This document shows, one piece after another, positions 1 to 12,355 of a stretch of DNA of 64,000 nucleotides (the first letter of the stretch is position 1; each line of letters starts with the position of its first letter). Position numbers and translations under genes: made by a program. The stretch is taken from positions 12,400,001 through 12,464,000 of the forward strand of contig NC_064212.1 in the NCBI RefSeq assembly GCF_023101765.2. Reading direction: 5' to 3'. Source of the DNA: Spodoptera frugiperda (Eukaryota > Arthropoda > Insecta > Lepidoptera > Noctuidae). The notes beneath the pieces were generated by a model. It had not been told where the DNA came from. It saw only the letters and a list, made by a program, of their open reading frames with translations, and did no database searches.

Positions 1-2149
1 AAAACAAAATTCTACAACTTTCTTATAACATTGTAGATGTCTTATCAAATAATAAACATTAGTAACTTATTTGATTGTTAATCACAGTAGAATGTTTTAA
101 TTTATATATTTTTTTAATTTGTCAATGTACCATTAAATCTTACGCTACATGGGTTAATTGTAATAAATAGCTCAAAATTGTGCATAATGATGAAAAACAT
201 TTTTTTCGATTCGAGTTTTTTTAGTTTTTTGCTTTTTTTGAGAACATTTTCCATGGTAACGTAATTTTTTTTACACTATCGAAAAGTAGAGATTTCATCA
301 AACAAACAGCCCACCGAATTTTATAAAAAAGCTGATATTTTGACGCGTGAATTTTCGATTGAAAATTAGGATAATTTTTCGGTATTTAATCAATATCTGG
401 TAAAATTTTTTTTTTCAATTTCAAAAATTTACAGTTTGTTTGGTACGTATAAAGGCACGTTTTCACAAAATTTCATTAAAAAATTAATATTTTTGTCAAA
501 GATAAGAATAAAAAACCGAAATCGTAGTTTTTTTAATTTTCCATAAAATTTTGAAGTAATATAAAAAAAGTGTAAATACAAAAGTTGTAGATCTTTTTAT
601 TACCTACAACTTTGCCATTTAACTTTTTTTCATTGGACTTGTAGTTTCGCCAAAAATTGCGATAAACCGATTTTTACTCTTAAAACCTCCCTCCCCCCCA
701 CTTCCCGAACTCGGATGGAGTGGAATTTTTATTTTTTTCTTGTTTTAGCATATTCTCTTCCATTTCTAATAGGTTTCATTCTACTATAAATTTCTTTTAC
801 TTTTTATCTTTATTAGAGGTATCTGCACTGGCCTACAAACGATTAAAGGTAATTTAACTCTACAAAATTTACAAACAACTATGGAATTTTCCTATTACGA
901 AATGTTTTAATATAGGCTTTTGATTACTCTTAATAGCAAGCAATTTTACATAGGCGCGTCCTATTTCAACATACACTCATACTAATTACAACCCTCAAGC
1001 TAATTTGCGACCTCTAGACAAACAAATTAGTCTCATATTTGTATGTCACGTAATATACTAAATAGCCTCTTGTCCTGTCCACTATAATAAATACATAAAT
1101 TCAATTTGAGTAAGAGCGTAATGAATTGGGACGCTGCCAAAGTACGTTTTATCAAACGCAGATTCCATTTAAAAAGGGGATCAGTGTAATAGCTGTGGAC
1201 ATCCGCAAATAAGTTGAGTAATCCCATTTTATTTGAAATCTCAGATCAGATCAAAACATAATCTTTTGATTTTCATATTTTTTAATTCTTAGCTGATTAT
1301 TATCAAGGTAGGATTTATATCCGATATAATTTATGTTAATAGAATTGTATAGAAGCTACTAAACATAGAATACGGAAAAAGGACTGTATTATGGACTGTG
1401 GACTTATTTAGGTACCTACTTCATCTTAGAAAAACTGTTGTGAGGATGTGATTAAGATGTTAAACCAAATGATCCTATGACTTAAACACCCATACTTCTT
1501 TTTGTACCTATCTGTTACACGTCACTATGATATTTGGCTATATGTAAACCTGTATTGAAGGAGTGAAACCAAACAATTTACAAACTATAATTAGTAAACT
1601 AAGCCACCAATCAAGCATAAAACATCTATCATTCAAAACTTATGACAAACAGATCTAAAATTCAAAAGCGACTTTATGTCCATTGAAAGCAGATTTCTGT
1701 GCTATGCAAATAGTTAATTTAAATCCTTAAGTTTAAGGTCGAAAGTCCCGTTGCTTACAGAACTGGGGCACGGAAGCCTTGTGAGGCTAGTTTGCACAAG
1801 TGTACACGTTTTAAGGATAGGTACATACTTATACTTATGTATATAGTATAGTACTGTTAGGTAGTAATTAACGCCAGTCAGTCAGATATATGTAAAAAAC
1901 TAAGGTATAGGTTATGAAACGTGACGTTGCTTAGACATTTCGTCATTTTTGTGGGAATATAGAACCTTTATTACAAGCGATTGCAGTCAGAAGACGAGTA
2001 AATGTTGCGAGTTACTAGAATTATTTCAAGATATCTCGTAAAATAGTCTATGCTAGTAGCGTAGATAAGTGCAATTACTGTAATGATTAGCAGTAACTTC
2101 AAAAATTGGACAACGTAGAACTTATAACTCTCGTGAAACATACTAAATC

Positions 2150-2291
2150 AATTATTATATTTTTCGGCTTACTCGACTAGTTTCTAGCCATGCTAGAGGC
2201 TTATATCCGTGAGCAGCATTCCGCGATACAAAACGCGGCATGGTTATCCACGTCAAATAATTACGTGTGTAAGCCGAAAAACATAGTAATT
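2150..2291. mobile_element. foldback MITE (family D, copy 1)
   Basis: The ends are inverted copies of each other: AATTATTATATTTTTCGGCT at 2150 and the complement of AAGCCGAAAAACATAGTAAT at the right. The interior shares GCCATGCTAGAG...GAGCAGCATTCCGCG with the copies at 41.5, 46.1 and 56.9 kb. It is a non-coding, non-autonomous element; I do not know the superfamily. Confidence 0.7.
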
Positions 2292-2849
2292 ATAGCTTAA
2301 ACTTGTCCAGATCAAATAGCAGTTTGATCATTTTACAAAAGTAAAGCTCTTACAAATCAAACAAGGCGCCATATAACCTTCGCAAATATGAAAGTTACTC
2401 TGTCTATCCGTTACAAAGAATTTGAAGCAAGAAACGTTTCAAAACTCACAATTAAATAAAGAAGAAACAACATACAATTCCTTCGTTGGTCTTTTACGTG
2501 TTTTCCATCGCGTGACTGCGTCGTACGCGTACCTATACGCTTTTTATCATGCGCGTTAACACGTAAAGCTGTTGGCAGCGTAAGAATCGAAGTTGCAACA
2601 GCTTGCGTAAAGCGTAAAGTGCGCATTGTTCGAAGAGTATGTTATCAAGATCGAATGCGAAATACGAATGGAACCTTTTTGTTTAGAATGCGAGTAACAA
2701 TCTTTTATACGGTAAGTGCAATGCAGCTTTAGCCTGCGGCTTGTATTGCAAAAAAGTCTTATAAAAGTATCCAAGGTCTATGTATACGTCCAAATACATC
2801 AGTTATATTACGCGAGAAAGCGTAACAAACAAACAAATACAAGAAAAAG

Positions 2850-3125
2850 GTTTCTTATGGTATAAACCGGTAAACGCGCAGACGGGTCACCTGATGGTAA
2901 GCAATCGGATTCGCCTATGGACACCCGAAACACCAGAGGCGTTAGAAGTGCGTTGCCGGCCTTTTGGGGGTTAGGAATTTAAGGGTTGTTGGGGATTCAG
3001 AATTGGGGAGCGGGATGATTGGGCCTTTTATTGGCATTGTTTCACGTCGGTTTTCTGTGAGACCGTGGTAACACTTCGGTCGAGCCGGCCCATTCGTACC
3101 GAAGCATGGCTCTCCCACACTTATG
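2850..3125 (+). repeat. family-B short element
   Basis: About 275 bp. It begins with TATGGTATAAACCGGTAAAC and has the hallmark CACCTGATGGTAAGCAATCG, GACACCCGAAACACCAGAGG and GTTGCCGGCCTTTTGGGGGT, ending in GAAGCATGGCTCTCCCACAC. Nine copies or fragments occur in the window. It looks like a short non-autonomous retro-element or MITE common in moths. It is flanked by direct repeats (see findings). Confidence 0.75.
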
Positions 3126-3579
3126 TCTATCTCTATGTCCAAATACATCAGTCATATTTCGCGAGAAAGCGTAACAAACAGACAAACAAACACACGAAAA
3201 AAGTTTAACCGTGGGTGGGTGGGTGTAAAAGCGAAGTGCCTGCCGTAATTCAAGTTACCATTTACATATACCGGAATCTAATTGAGCCTCAGTAACGCCC
3301 ACAACGTAATTACAAGAGAGAAAAATGTATGAGAGCAAAAATCCTGCCTCATAATACATTTAAATATAGATCCGACACGTTCTTATGGGTGCTATGGGAT
3401 TTATAAATTCAATGTAAGGTTTCACCTGTGACCCAAATATATGACTCCAACCTAAGTGGCCATTCGGAGCGTTTTATTGATTACATTCCTTTTGTTCCTT
3501 TGTTACTTACTGGTGCAAAGGTAAACGTGTCAAGAGTGCTATTTAGGTACATTTTTAGACGTAAAATTATATTTTCTTA

Positions 3580-3855
3580 ATGTCACGCCTTTTATCCCCG
3601 AAAGGACAGGCAGAGGTGCACATTATGGCACGTAATGCCACTGTTCATGTACACCCACTTTTTAGATTTTTTTATTATAAGTACCATGTAATAGAGGGTA
3701 AGCCTATTGCTATATGCTGGGCACAATTCCAGACTACCACTGAGAAATTTTCTAAAAACAGAAAATAATCCAATAATACTTTGCCCGACACCTTTAGAGA
3801 AGAAGAGACCCCTTGCTCAGCAGTCGCACTTGCGACCAATCGCCTAACCAAGCAG
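3580..3855 (-). repeat. family-A SINE-like element
   Basis: Minus-strand copy, about 276 bp, of the element that ends GCACCTCTGCCTACCCCTTC...GATAAAAGGCGTGAC. Its 5' end overlaps the diverged tRNA-like head (GGTCGCAAGTGCGACTGCTG on the minus strand). It is full length when compared with the copy at 18036-18323. Confidence 0.7.
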
Positions 3856-3888
3856 TAATTTTATTTCGGAAAACTACTTTATATCCAT

Positions 3889-4141
3889 ACTAGCGGACCC
3901 GACAGACGTTGTCCTGTCTACATGTCTTTCATTTAAAAATTTGTCGGATCCAATGTAAAAAAACATTCCAAAATCAACAACTACTAATAAATTAAACATT
4001 GTCCAGCGGAGAAAATAGTGAATCTAAACCATCCTCAGATCCCCTTGAACATACACAAAAAATTTCATCAAAATCGGTCCAGTCGTTTAAGAGAAGTTCA
4101 GTGACATACACACTTACAGAAGAATTATATATATAAAGATA
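3889..4141 (-). mobile_element. Helitron-like terminal fragment
   Basis: On the minus strand it contains CGACTGGACCGATTTTGATG and ends ACGTCTGTCGGGTCCGCTAG. This is the pattern of Lepidopteran Helitron-like (Lep1-type) repeats, which end in CTAGT. No coding capacity. Confidence 0.6.
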
Positions 4142-5536
4142 GATTAGCAATGAAAATTCCTAACAAAATAAGGGATCTACCTACATTTAAGTACCTACGC
4201 ACAAAATGAAAACATTATCTATTAACAATTTCATTAAGCCTTCACAAACATTTATGTTTGTTCTCATAATTAGAGAACACAATAATTAATTTGGTTGCCG
4301 ACGAGTTTCGAGCGTTCGTTGCCACAATAGTGACTGTAACTCAAAGAGAGACAAAACTCATTTCACGCTCCAATGAATATCACCTCATATAAAATATACT
4401 ACCTATATATAATACATACATACAAACTATAATTTATTACGAGATACACAACTATTCACCTACCGAAGAAAAGATTCGTAACGTTTCTCATTTATTTTTT
4501 TGCCAAAATTACGTGTCACTGGCCAGATAGAACCTTCAATTTTTTGCTCTAAAATAGTCCAGAATTCTTTTTTCAATTTTACGGTTATTATGGCCCTCGA
4601 CGATTGCGATGTTAGGACGTCTGATTCGTTTAATTTCGACTGCGAATAAAATAGAATTATTTAATTGATGTGATACGTAATTGGCGTGAAATCGGTCCAA
4701 TTTATCTGTCAATTCGGATACGAATTGGGTCGGTTTAAATTTTAAAAGAGATCTAGAAATAGAGCTGACTCTGAGTGAAGCGCATCTTGTGATGCTATAA
4801 ATCCGAATGAATTAGGGACATCTATTTTAATCCTATCTTTAATGATAAACACGTAATGTTGGATGACAAGACAAGAATGGCTTAAAATAGAAAAACGTTG
4901 ATTCATATTGGGAATTCACTTTAAACACTAGGTTAACTAAGGTAAACTAACTAAAGGTTACTAAATATTATCCAAAAAAACTTAAGAAATAAACTTTACT
5001 GCAAGAGAATGGTGCTCAGAGCTCTAAAATGGTCTAAAACAGTTTCCAGTAGCAAAATGTTCCTTAACATTTTATCTGCCCGCTGACCCGAGGCTAGGGC
5101 TGTTATAACATAATCTAGATATCAGGAATGATGTCGTGTGGCATAGTGCCAAGAGTGCCAACACTACCGCGCTATATTCCGAGGGCAGTTTGAGGAGACT
5201 CTTGTTCTCTTTACGATACTGTTTTGTTTCTATGGAACCGCAATTTTGATGATGGAATATATTACTTTGATTTTTATGAAGCAATTTATAAAAAAAATGG
5301 TGTTCTTGTGAGAAAATATCATTAATTTTATTAATATTTAAGCGTCTTTTAGAGCCCTTAAAAACATTATATGTAGTAAGTACTAATACTTCAAATGTGT
5401 GTTTTGCGATAATGATAGTATTTATGAATGTTTGTCATGTCACTGTCAAACACAGAAAACATTAACTTGACACTTTAAACAGACACTGATACATTAAAAT
5501 AAACTCTATCATTATAGCGAGAAAGTATAAAATTAC

Positions 5537-5652
5537 CTCAAGATTATCAAAGTCCACTTTGATAAGTCGCCTCTGGGGTTGCGCGTGCGGCGTGACGTCA
5601 CCGCCTCGCCTTGAGTCGCCCCCGCCTGGACCACTACCGGCTCCACTTGTCG
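5537..5652 (-). CDS. spire: spire exon E7: linker after the WH2 cluster
   Basis: 116-nt exon (2 bases plus 38 codons), acceptor TTGTTTCAG and donor GTAATT (5531-5536). It has a Gly/Ser/Pro-rich start (TSGAGSGPGGGDSRRGGD), then VTPHAQPQRRLIKVDFDNLE. The RRLIKVDF block resembles a conserved segment I recall downstream of the WH2 cluster in insect Spire. That recollection, the correct phase with E6 (1 + 2 bases) and the high GC content support the call. No KIND or WH2 signature is present, so this is less certain than the other exons. It would also be the first shared exon of a short isoform begun at 33.25 kb. Confidence 0.78.
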
Positions 5653-6171
5653 CTGAAACAATGAAAATAAACGTTGTTTTAATACGGTATAAGGTCTTTT
5701 ATTGCTTGATCGATAGGATGGACATACACTATGTACTACATACTGTTGAGCTGAGAATTTCGGAAACCAGCAATAAATACATTTTGCTCTGAAAAGCATT
5801 CAAGAGATGTTCAGACACATGATTAAATTAACTAAAAAGCTCATAATTTAAAAGCTAAAAGGGTCTCTTAGTACATAAATTAGTCTATTCGATTACCAAA
5901 CCTTCCTTCATAGAGTACCTCTAGAGGTAATGAAACATCGATGTCTCGTCTCACGTTATACGTAATTTAACCCAATTGAGAAAAAGTTAGTATCTAGACG
6001 TTCACTTTGGCCTTTCTAAGAAGTAAGAAAAAAATAGTTCATTATATCGTTACTAACATGGACGTGTACCTATTGTATTATCCAAAGAGGCACACATATC
6101 AACATACTTACTAAATTAATACCTACAAGTAATAATTAAAAAATATTTTTATATTAAATATTAATCAAGGG

Positions 6172-6309
6172 TCCGACTCAAAGAGCAGGAGTAAGAACAG
6201 GGTGATTTTAGTCACTAAGAGTCTGAGACTCCCTCTCGCCTCAACCTAGACGGGAGAAGGATTGGATTGATTGGATTGGCATTGGATGATTTTCCCCTCT
6301 AAAAAAACT
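6172..6309 (+). repeat. family-C element
   Basis: Carries AGCAGGAGTAAGAACAGGGT, GAGTCTGAGACTCCCTCTCG and CATTGGATGATTTTCCCCTC. Its 5' part (CTGCGGACTACCTAGCGGGT in other copies) is missing. One of several C copies in the window. Confidence 0.65.
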
Positions 6310-7254
6310 CTTATATAAATACGTATATTCAATTTGACAGTCTCAGAAACAAATAAATAGCTATCCAAGGATGAAATTCTTAGCAGCTAAGCAAACCGCA
6401 GGATTACTTTCATATCGAGGTAATCCTGGCGGATCTAAACGTAATTTCGAAAGCTTAGGGATGAAAAAGACATATAAAAATGGCGGCTGGCAGGTTAATA
6501 GATACCTAGGTTTGTTGGGTATACAAAGTGATTGATTGAACGTGTTGCTAGCTGAGGTTCTAAAGGATGATGTTTGAATGGGCAGGAGAAGGGGTGGCAC
6601 GGGAATAAAAATGAATGTGGGTATCATTTGTGAAAAATATCTAGATTCAAATTATATAAATCTAGATTACATGCAGATATAATATTAGTCTAGACTCACA
6701 TTATGATGTGAGTCTATACTCACTCATATTATCTCTGGCTATAATACAGTCAGTAGCATAATTTTATTTATTTCATCAAACATACGCTCATGGTAAAATC
6801 CAGCTAACTAGTTAAAAAACTACAAAAGCCTGAAGAAAAGGCTTCAAATGACTTAACATACAACACAATTTACAGCTTACACATACAAAATATTTACACA
6901 TTTACACAGCAAATGGATTAAATAAATTCGATACGAAATATCCGTAAACACGCTTCGCTACACCTACCACAACAAATCTTACGATAATTTGTTTAATCAA
7001 CCCGCAAACGCGCGCGTTTACGTAACATAACCCAGTTGAATAACGACCCTTTATTGGCGAAACGAAAAAATTGTACATAAACATAAAGCGACTGTGAAAT
7101 ATGGCAATACAGGTTTATGGTTCAAGGTTGGGTTTAAGTAACTCGATTAAAATGTAAATAAAGATCTTGAATTAATTTTTGGTGACAAGAATAGGAAGTG
7201 TTTTATTATGTTGAGAAGTATATCATATGGATGGTTCTAGATTCATAAATTAAG

Positions 7255-7561
7255 TAGTGTCCGACCGAAGCTTCGGGTACGGTTTCGGCAACCGCCCACC
7301 AAAAAGCCATCTTCGGCGAAAATAAGCCCAAAATTCGGCTGAGGCCGACGGTCCGAGCAAACGTCGCGTCGTCGAGATTGACTAACATTTAATTATTTAT
7401 TAAGAAGTTAGTGTTTGTTTATTTTATTTATTAGTCTAGTCGAGTAAAAGAAAGACTTATTGGTCTAATTGTAATTTGTGAATTAAGTAATAAAGAAATG
7501 ATTATAAAAGTTCGGTTTCGGTTTCGGCTTCAGCCAAAAATAGACCTTCGGTCGGATACTA
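7255..7561. mobile_element. hAT-type MITE with 8-bp target duplication
   Basis: 307 bp. The left end TAGTGTCCGACCGAA and right end TTCGGTCGGATACTA are inverted repeats with one mismatch. It is flanked by AAATTAAG (7247-7254) and AAATGAAG (7562-7569), an 8-bp duplication with one difference. The subterminal regions repeat TTCGGC/GCCGAA. The TSD length and the TA...TA ends fit hAT transposons. No transposase. Confidence 0.75.
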
Positions 7562-8875
7562 AAATGAAGCAAATGTTTGCTTTCCGTAAGACATTTTCAT
7601 TTACGACAATGGAAAAAATAAATGGAGAAAATAAGGGCAGGTACAGGTATGAGTATGACCTGCAAGAAGCCGGGACTGGGTAGGCTGGTATTAAGTAGCA
7701 TAACTACCTATATCCAACATGCGGTCTACACGACCCGTTCGTGTTTAAGGGTTGTGTAACCGTCACAGCTGCGATTTACTTCTGCGTGTTACACCGAATA
7801 AAAAGCCAGCCGTGAGAATGTTGAACATTCACCATCACTTCCACGGGTCATAACACCTTTATTGTTATGGCAAAAAGGACTATTTTTGCAGTCAATGTAG
7901 CTAGTGATATTCTGTAAATTGTTGTTAGTTGTGATTGTGACTGTAATAGACGACTTAGTATGAACTAAGCAGCATAAGCTGGTGAAGGGAGATGATTATA
8001 ATATAATTGTACCTATGTAGAGTTAATTATGTAAACGTATAGACGTAATAACTATTTAAGAAGAAATGCCTGGACTCTATAGAAACTAGATATTTCTAGT
8101 TTTTACTTTAAACTTTTCTTAATGTTTTTACCTAAGAAGTACAACTTTTTTCAGAATTTCTTATCGAAACCAACCAGACTACGGTCATTAATCATTTCAC
8201 TTTTTAACAGTTTTTTATAACATCTCATCTCATCTACTGCTATAAGACGAGTGATTAATATCTTTACACGTATCCATTAGAAATCGACGTCTTGGTAAAC
8301 ACCTTCCATCTCAATCAAGTACACTACATTAGCGAACTAAATACCTATAATGTCTTAATCACTTCTCTCGAGAAGCGAACTTCGCAATTCACTATACTAT
8401 TATGTACCAACTAACAACTAAAGTATTGAACAAAGTATAAATTCATTTGAAAATAAACTTTAAATAACTAACAGATTGGGTTCAAAACTACTTTTCAGAT
8501 AGTGTTATGTTTTTTAATAACATTTTTCGCATAAAAGTTATGTTCCTACGTAAACTGATGGACTATATACACAACTGGTGGTACTGCAATACGGCTTAAC
8601 TGCAACTTCAAATTAACGCAAACAAAATGGCGGAAGCATTTTGATTGGTAGACTCTGCAGTCTGCATTTTGTGGCAATTTATTGGTAAGTAAAGGCATTT
8701 AACAAATGGCTGGTTGCGGAAGTATTGGAAGTAAATACTGCATTGCATACAGAACACGGTTTTTATTTACTTTTCGTTCAACACGGTGAAATGTTCAATC
8801 AGCAGTTTGACTGAAACTGCTGCTTTAAAACGTTTGGCGACTGTTTCGCCTGGTGGTAAGTAATGATGTGCCTTT

Positions 8876-9033
8876 TTTTGAGGGGGAAAAATCATCCAAT
8901 GAATTTTTCCGCTTTGAGCGAGACGAAAGGGAGTGTCAGACTTTTACTGATTACAACCAGCCACGTTTCTACTCCTGATCTTTTCGAACGAGTTGTCCCG
9001 TAAACTCCGTTAGGTTGTCCGTAGGTCCGGAAA
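8876..9033 (-). repeat. family-C element
   Basis: Minus-strand copy beginning AGGGGGAAAAATCATCCAAT and including CGAAAGGGAGTGTCAGACTT. Diverged at the far end. It directly follows a short family-B-like piece (TCGCCTGGTGGTAAGTAATG, 8846-8865). Confidence 0.55.
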
Positions 9034-10021
9034 TTATGCGGCCTATACTTAAAGAATTTCCAAGAAAAGTACCTAAAAACAACTGTCATAATTGAAATTT
9101 CACCAACATGTAATTTATACGTGAAACATTGCTACAATATCACTCAGAAACTTCACTTAAAAACGTAACTAGTAATAAAAATAAAAATAAAGACTTGAAA
9201 ATTGTTAGTTGCGCCCCACTGCGCGTGTAACGACGTGTGGGATTGGTTTATTTGTACGTCTGTGCTATGTAATTACCGCTTGATGTACATTTGTACGTAC
9301 GAATTGTATTCACTTTCACTGTATGTACGTATGAAGTGTAGTTATGAATAAAGTATGGCCCATAGAGGATAAATATCAAGTGATTTATACCGCAAGATGG
9401 GCTCTCTACTTTTTGTATTACTCAGAGTAAATATTAATAATATTATTATAGCTAATGTTGCTAGACTAAATATTTAATTTAGATTTACAGTAGGTATTCA
9501 CTGAAAACCGAAAGGTTTTGTTCAGAAAAACATGACATAGACAAACATGAAAATTTTTAATACTACAAAAAAATCTACAAATAAATAATGAAGTAAGATT
9601 TTTTCTCAATTATTTTTATTACTATCGATATAAGTATTACGATTTAATGAAATCGATGTAGTAATAAAAATATATTTATCATGAAGTGCAGCGATAAGAA
9701 CAATTAAATAGAAACGTTAATCTATGAACTGTCGATAACATATTTAGTAACCAATATGGTTTTATAGTAAAGATACGATACGATTGAATTGAACCCGATG
9801 GTGAAGTGATAAAGTTAACATAACTGTAGAGAGGCAAACATTGATTGATGTTACACATCACAACACATCAACAGCCTATAAGGTGGCCACTGCTGACCAA
9901 AGCCTCTTTTTGCATGGAGAAGGTTTGAACCTTAATCACCACGCTTGCTCAATGTGGGTTGGTTTTATTGCTTGATTGGTTGATTGATGTTAACTTAAAC
10001 TTTATTGCGCAGCTTGACGTT

Positions 10022-10170
10022 AATGCCTCGTTCACACTACGCTAGTATTTTAGTCGAGTAGCTTGTATTCTGTAGCTCTATCTCACTTCTGTCCCAAAGT
10101 CGGAACGAGATAGAGCTACAGAATACTAGCTACCCGACAAAAGTACTACCCTAGTTGCGAACGAGGCATA
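10022..10170. mobile_element. foldback MITE (family E)
   Basis: The ends ATGCCTCGTTC and GAACGAGGCAT are inverted. The interior also folds: TATTCTGTAGCTCTATCTC pairs with GAGATAGAGCTACAGAATA. About 149 bp, non-coding. Confidence 0.7.
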
Positions 10171-10715
10171 AGCGTTAACTGCAATCTCGTACTAGTAACG
10201 TATGGCAATTAACCGGTTTGTTAGTTACTCAGTTAGCAGTTAAAATTATTAAAAGTTTAATTGCAATTGTTAGTGGACTGCATAGGTAGGGGAAACATTC
10301 GTTCCAAGTTTAGTAATAAAAGTTAAGTTAAAGGTTAGTTTAGAATTAAAATTCGGTTTTCTGTTGCGATGTTTGGTTTCCTTGTAGTTCTGTAGCTCTA
10401 TCTCACTTCTGTTCCAAAGTTGGAACGAGAGAGCTATAGAATACTAGCTACCCGACAAAAGTACTACCCTAGTTGACTTCTAAACGAGGCATAAGTGTAA
10501 AACTGCAATCTCGTCAACTAGATGTAACGTATGGCAATTAACCGGTGACCTTGTTAGTTAGGTCAGTTAGCAGTTAAAATTATTAAAAGTTTAATTGCAC
10601 TTGTTAGTGGACTGTGTATAGGTGGGGCAAAGGACCAGGGGTAAAGGCATTCGTTCCAAGTTTAGTAATAAAAGTAAAACTAAAATTCGGGTTTCTGTAG
10701 CGATGTTTGGTTTCC
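10062..10715. repeat. tandem duplication, two units of about 320-335 bp
   Basis: Unit 1 is 10062-10380 and unit 2 is 10381-10715. Both run from CTTGTA-TTCTGTAGCTCTA through TATGGCAATTAACCGGT to GCGATGTTTGGTTTC. Unit 2 has small insertions relative to unit 1. The duplication took in the right half of the family-E MITE. Confidence 0.8.
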
Positions 10716-10832
10716 ATAAAATTAACAGTTCACGATGTGAAAATAATGAAAATACAGATTTGCCTTATGTTAAAAAGTTAAAATGATGTTAATAAGCTAC
10801 CTCCTTATAAGTAGTGTACTTGCGGGCAGCGG

Positions 10833-10850
10833 GGCGGCGGCGGCGGCGGC
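10833..10850. repeat. (GGC)6 trinucleotide repeat
   Basis: Six perfect GGC units inside a short GC-rich island in an AT-rich intron. No splice sites frame it convincingly. Confidence 0.85.
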
Positions 10851-11505
10851 GATACTACTTTTGACTTCTTCAGAAAATGTAGATAACGTAATTAAATTGT
10901 ACTGAAACTCTTTACTGAAACCTCGTATTTTTTTCAACTAGTGGTTGTAATGTAAGGAATACAAATATTCTGACCTTTTCTTTGAGGTAAATTGATTAGG
11001 TCGACGAAACTTTAGATTTATAGACGTCTGTTCAATAGGTAAATATCAATTTCATCTCAACCCACGTTTTGAGTCAATATCAATTGTACGGACCCTGGGG
11101 CAAAGGACCAGAGGTAAAGGCAATATTTATACAATATTTTGGTGAAATTAATAATAAAATACGTATATAAAGTCTACATTTGTATAAAGGCAATATGAAA
11201 GAGGTTTTAATGCGAAGTACTTGTAACAATTTATACATATGAAAAATATGAAGAACTAACTGTCGCGAGAATTTGAAAATAGTTAACTATCTTTATAAAA
11301 TTTAGTTCGATACCAATCATAGATTTAAAAAACAACACTTTTCCAATGATCGTAAAATAGCGGGATGGTTGGTATGACGCAAATGCGCGCGAACCTTGAC
11401 ATTTCACTGTAGAGTAGAGGATACATATACTAGTGGTGAATACAGGCTGGCAATGGATTCAGTAGCCAATAGGAAGATTTACAATGCAACCTAACTACTT
11501 ATTGT

Positions 11506-11609
11506 TTTGAGTCATTTAATAGTTACCTAGCATATTTTTAACAATTGTTTTCGGAACAAAATCGTTACTATGATATAGTTTAAGTAATCATTAAATGTTT
11601 CTGAGTACG
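11506..11609. mobile_element. foldback element (family F), uninterrupted copy
   Basis: GAGTCATTTAATAGTTACCT at the left pairs with AGTAATCATTAAATG...CTGAG at the right, around a central ACAATTGTTTTCGGAACAAA ATCGTTACTA. The same element occurs interrupted at 40272-40652. Confidence 0.7.
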
Positions 11610-12302
11610 GCAATAAATATTGAATTAGGTACACGTATTTTTTAAAGAATGCATTCTGATATTGCAATGGAAAACATATGCAGCGAATGGCTCATTTTCA
11701 ATAGAATATAAGAAACTCTCGATTTGCAAATAAATAAAGCTTTACCTAAGATAAATACTACTACTATGTATTTAAATAAAAACAAAAATACTTAACGGTA
11801 TAAAATTAACCCTTAACCCAATAATCTTATGAGCTAAATTTCCCTTTCAGCGTTGCGTCTGGCCTAGTTAAAATTTCACGGTGAATTGATTACCGTTCAC
11901 CTTCCGCTCTTAATCCGACTACTTACGTTGGTCTAATTGGCCATGGGAACTACTTCTTTAGCTTGAACTAGCCATGCGTGGAGGGAGGGTTGAAAAGTGT
12001 AATTTTTCATAAGTTTTTTAAAGGCTTCTAACCGTGAAAATATTTGAGTAGGTAAGCGGTTTTATATGCAAATCATCTTCATACAAATGTAAAATGGGTA
12101 TAAAAGAAAAATAATTTAAATTACCTACGCTTTAGGGTAGGTTATTCATTGTCTTTTAACCCCTTTGTATCTCTCTTCTGTTAATTCTATTAGGTTATAA
12201 GTGTCAATGAATTATTTAAATCATAGTAATCGAGCTATCACACTACACACACGCCTAGCTTCACTGACAGACAGACTGACGGACAATTCAATTTGACGTT
12301 TC

Positions 12303-12355
12303 AAAAGTGCCTTATTTAGGATTAATTGGAATAAATGCTTTGACTTTGACTTTGA
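12303..12355 (+). mobile_element. LINE 3' end fragment
   Basis: Contains AAAAGTGCCTTATTTAGGAT and the simple tail TTTGACTTTGACTTTGA typical of non-LTR retrotransposon 3' ends in moths. Reverse-oriented relatives lie at 22600-22745 and 49083-49205. Confidence 0.55.

Larger units (their letters stand above)
1..5536. other. intron after E7 (partial)
   Basis: The intron continues left of the window. 1-720 is AT-rich and repeat-like, with long A/T runs and the inverted pair around 577-617 (AGTTGTAGAT / CTACAACTTT). The annotated elements are a foldback (2150-2291), a family-B element (2850-3125), a SINE-like element (3580-3855) and a Helitron-like end (3889-4141). 721-2149, 3204-3579 and 4142-5536 hold nothing I recognise on either strand. 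Confidence 0.6.

Noticed and set aside
10833..10855. GGC repeat island as a coding poly-Ala/Gly exon
   Set aside because: No convincing acceptor or donor on either strand in a frame that would fit spire.
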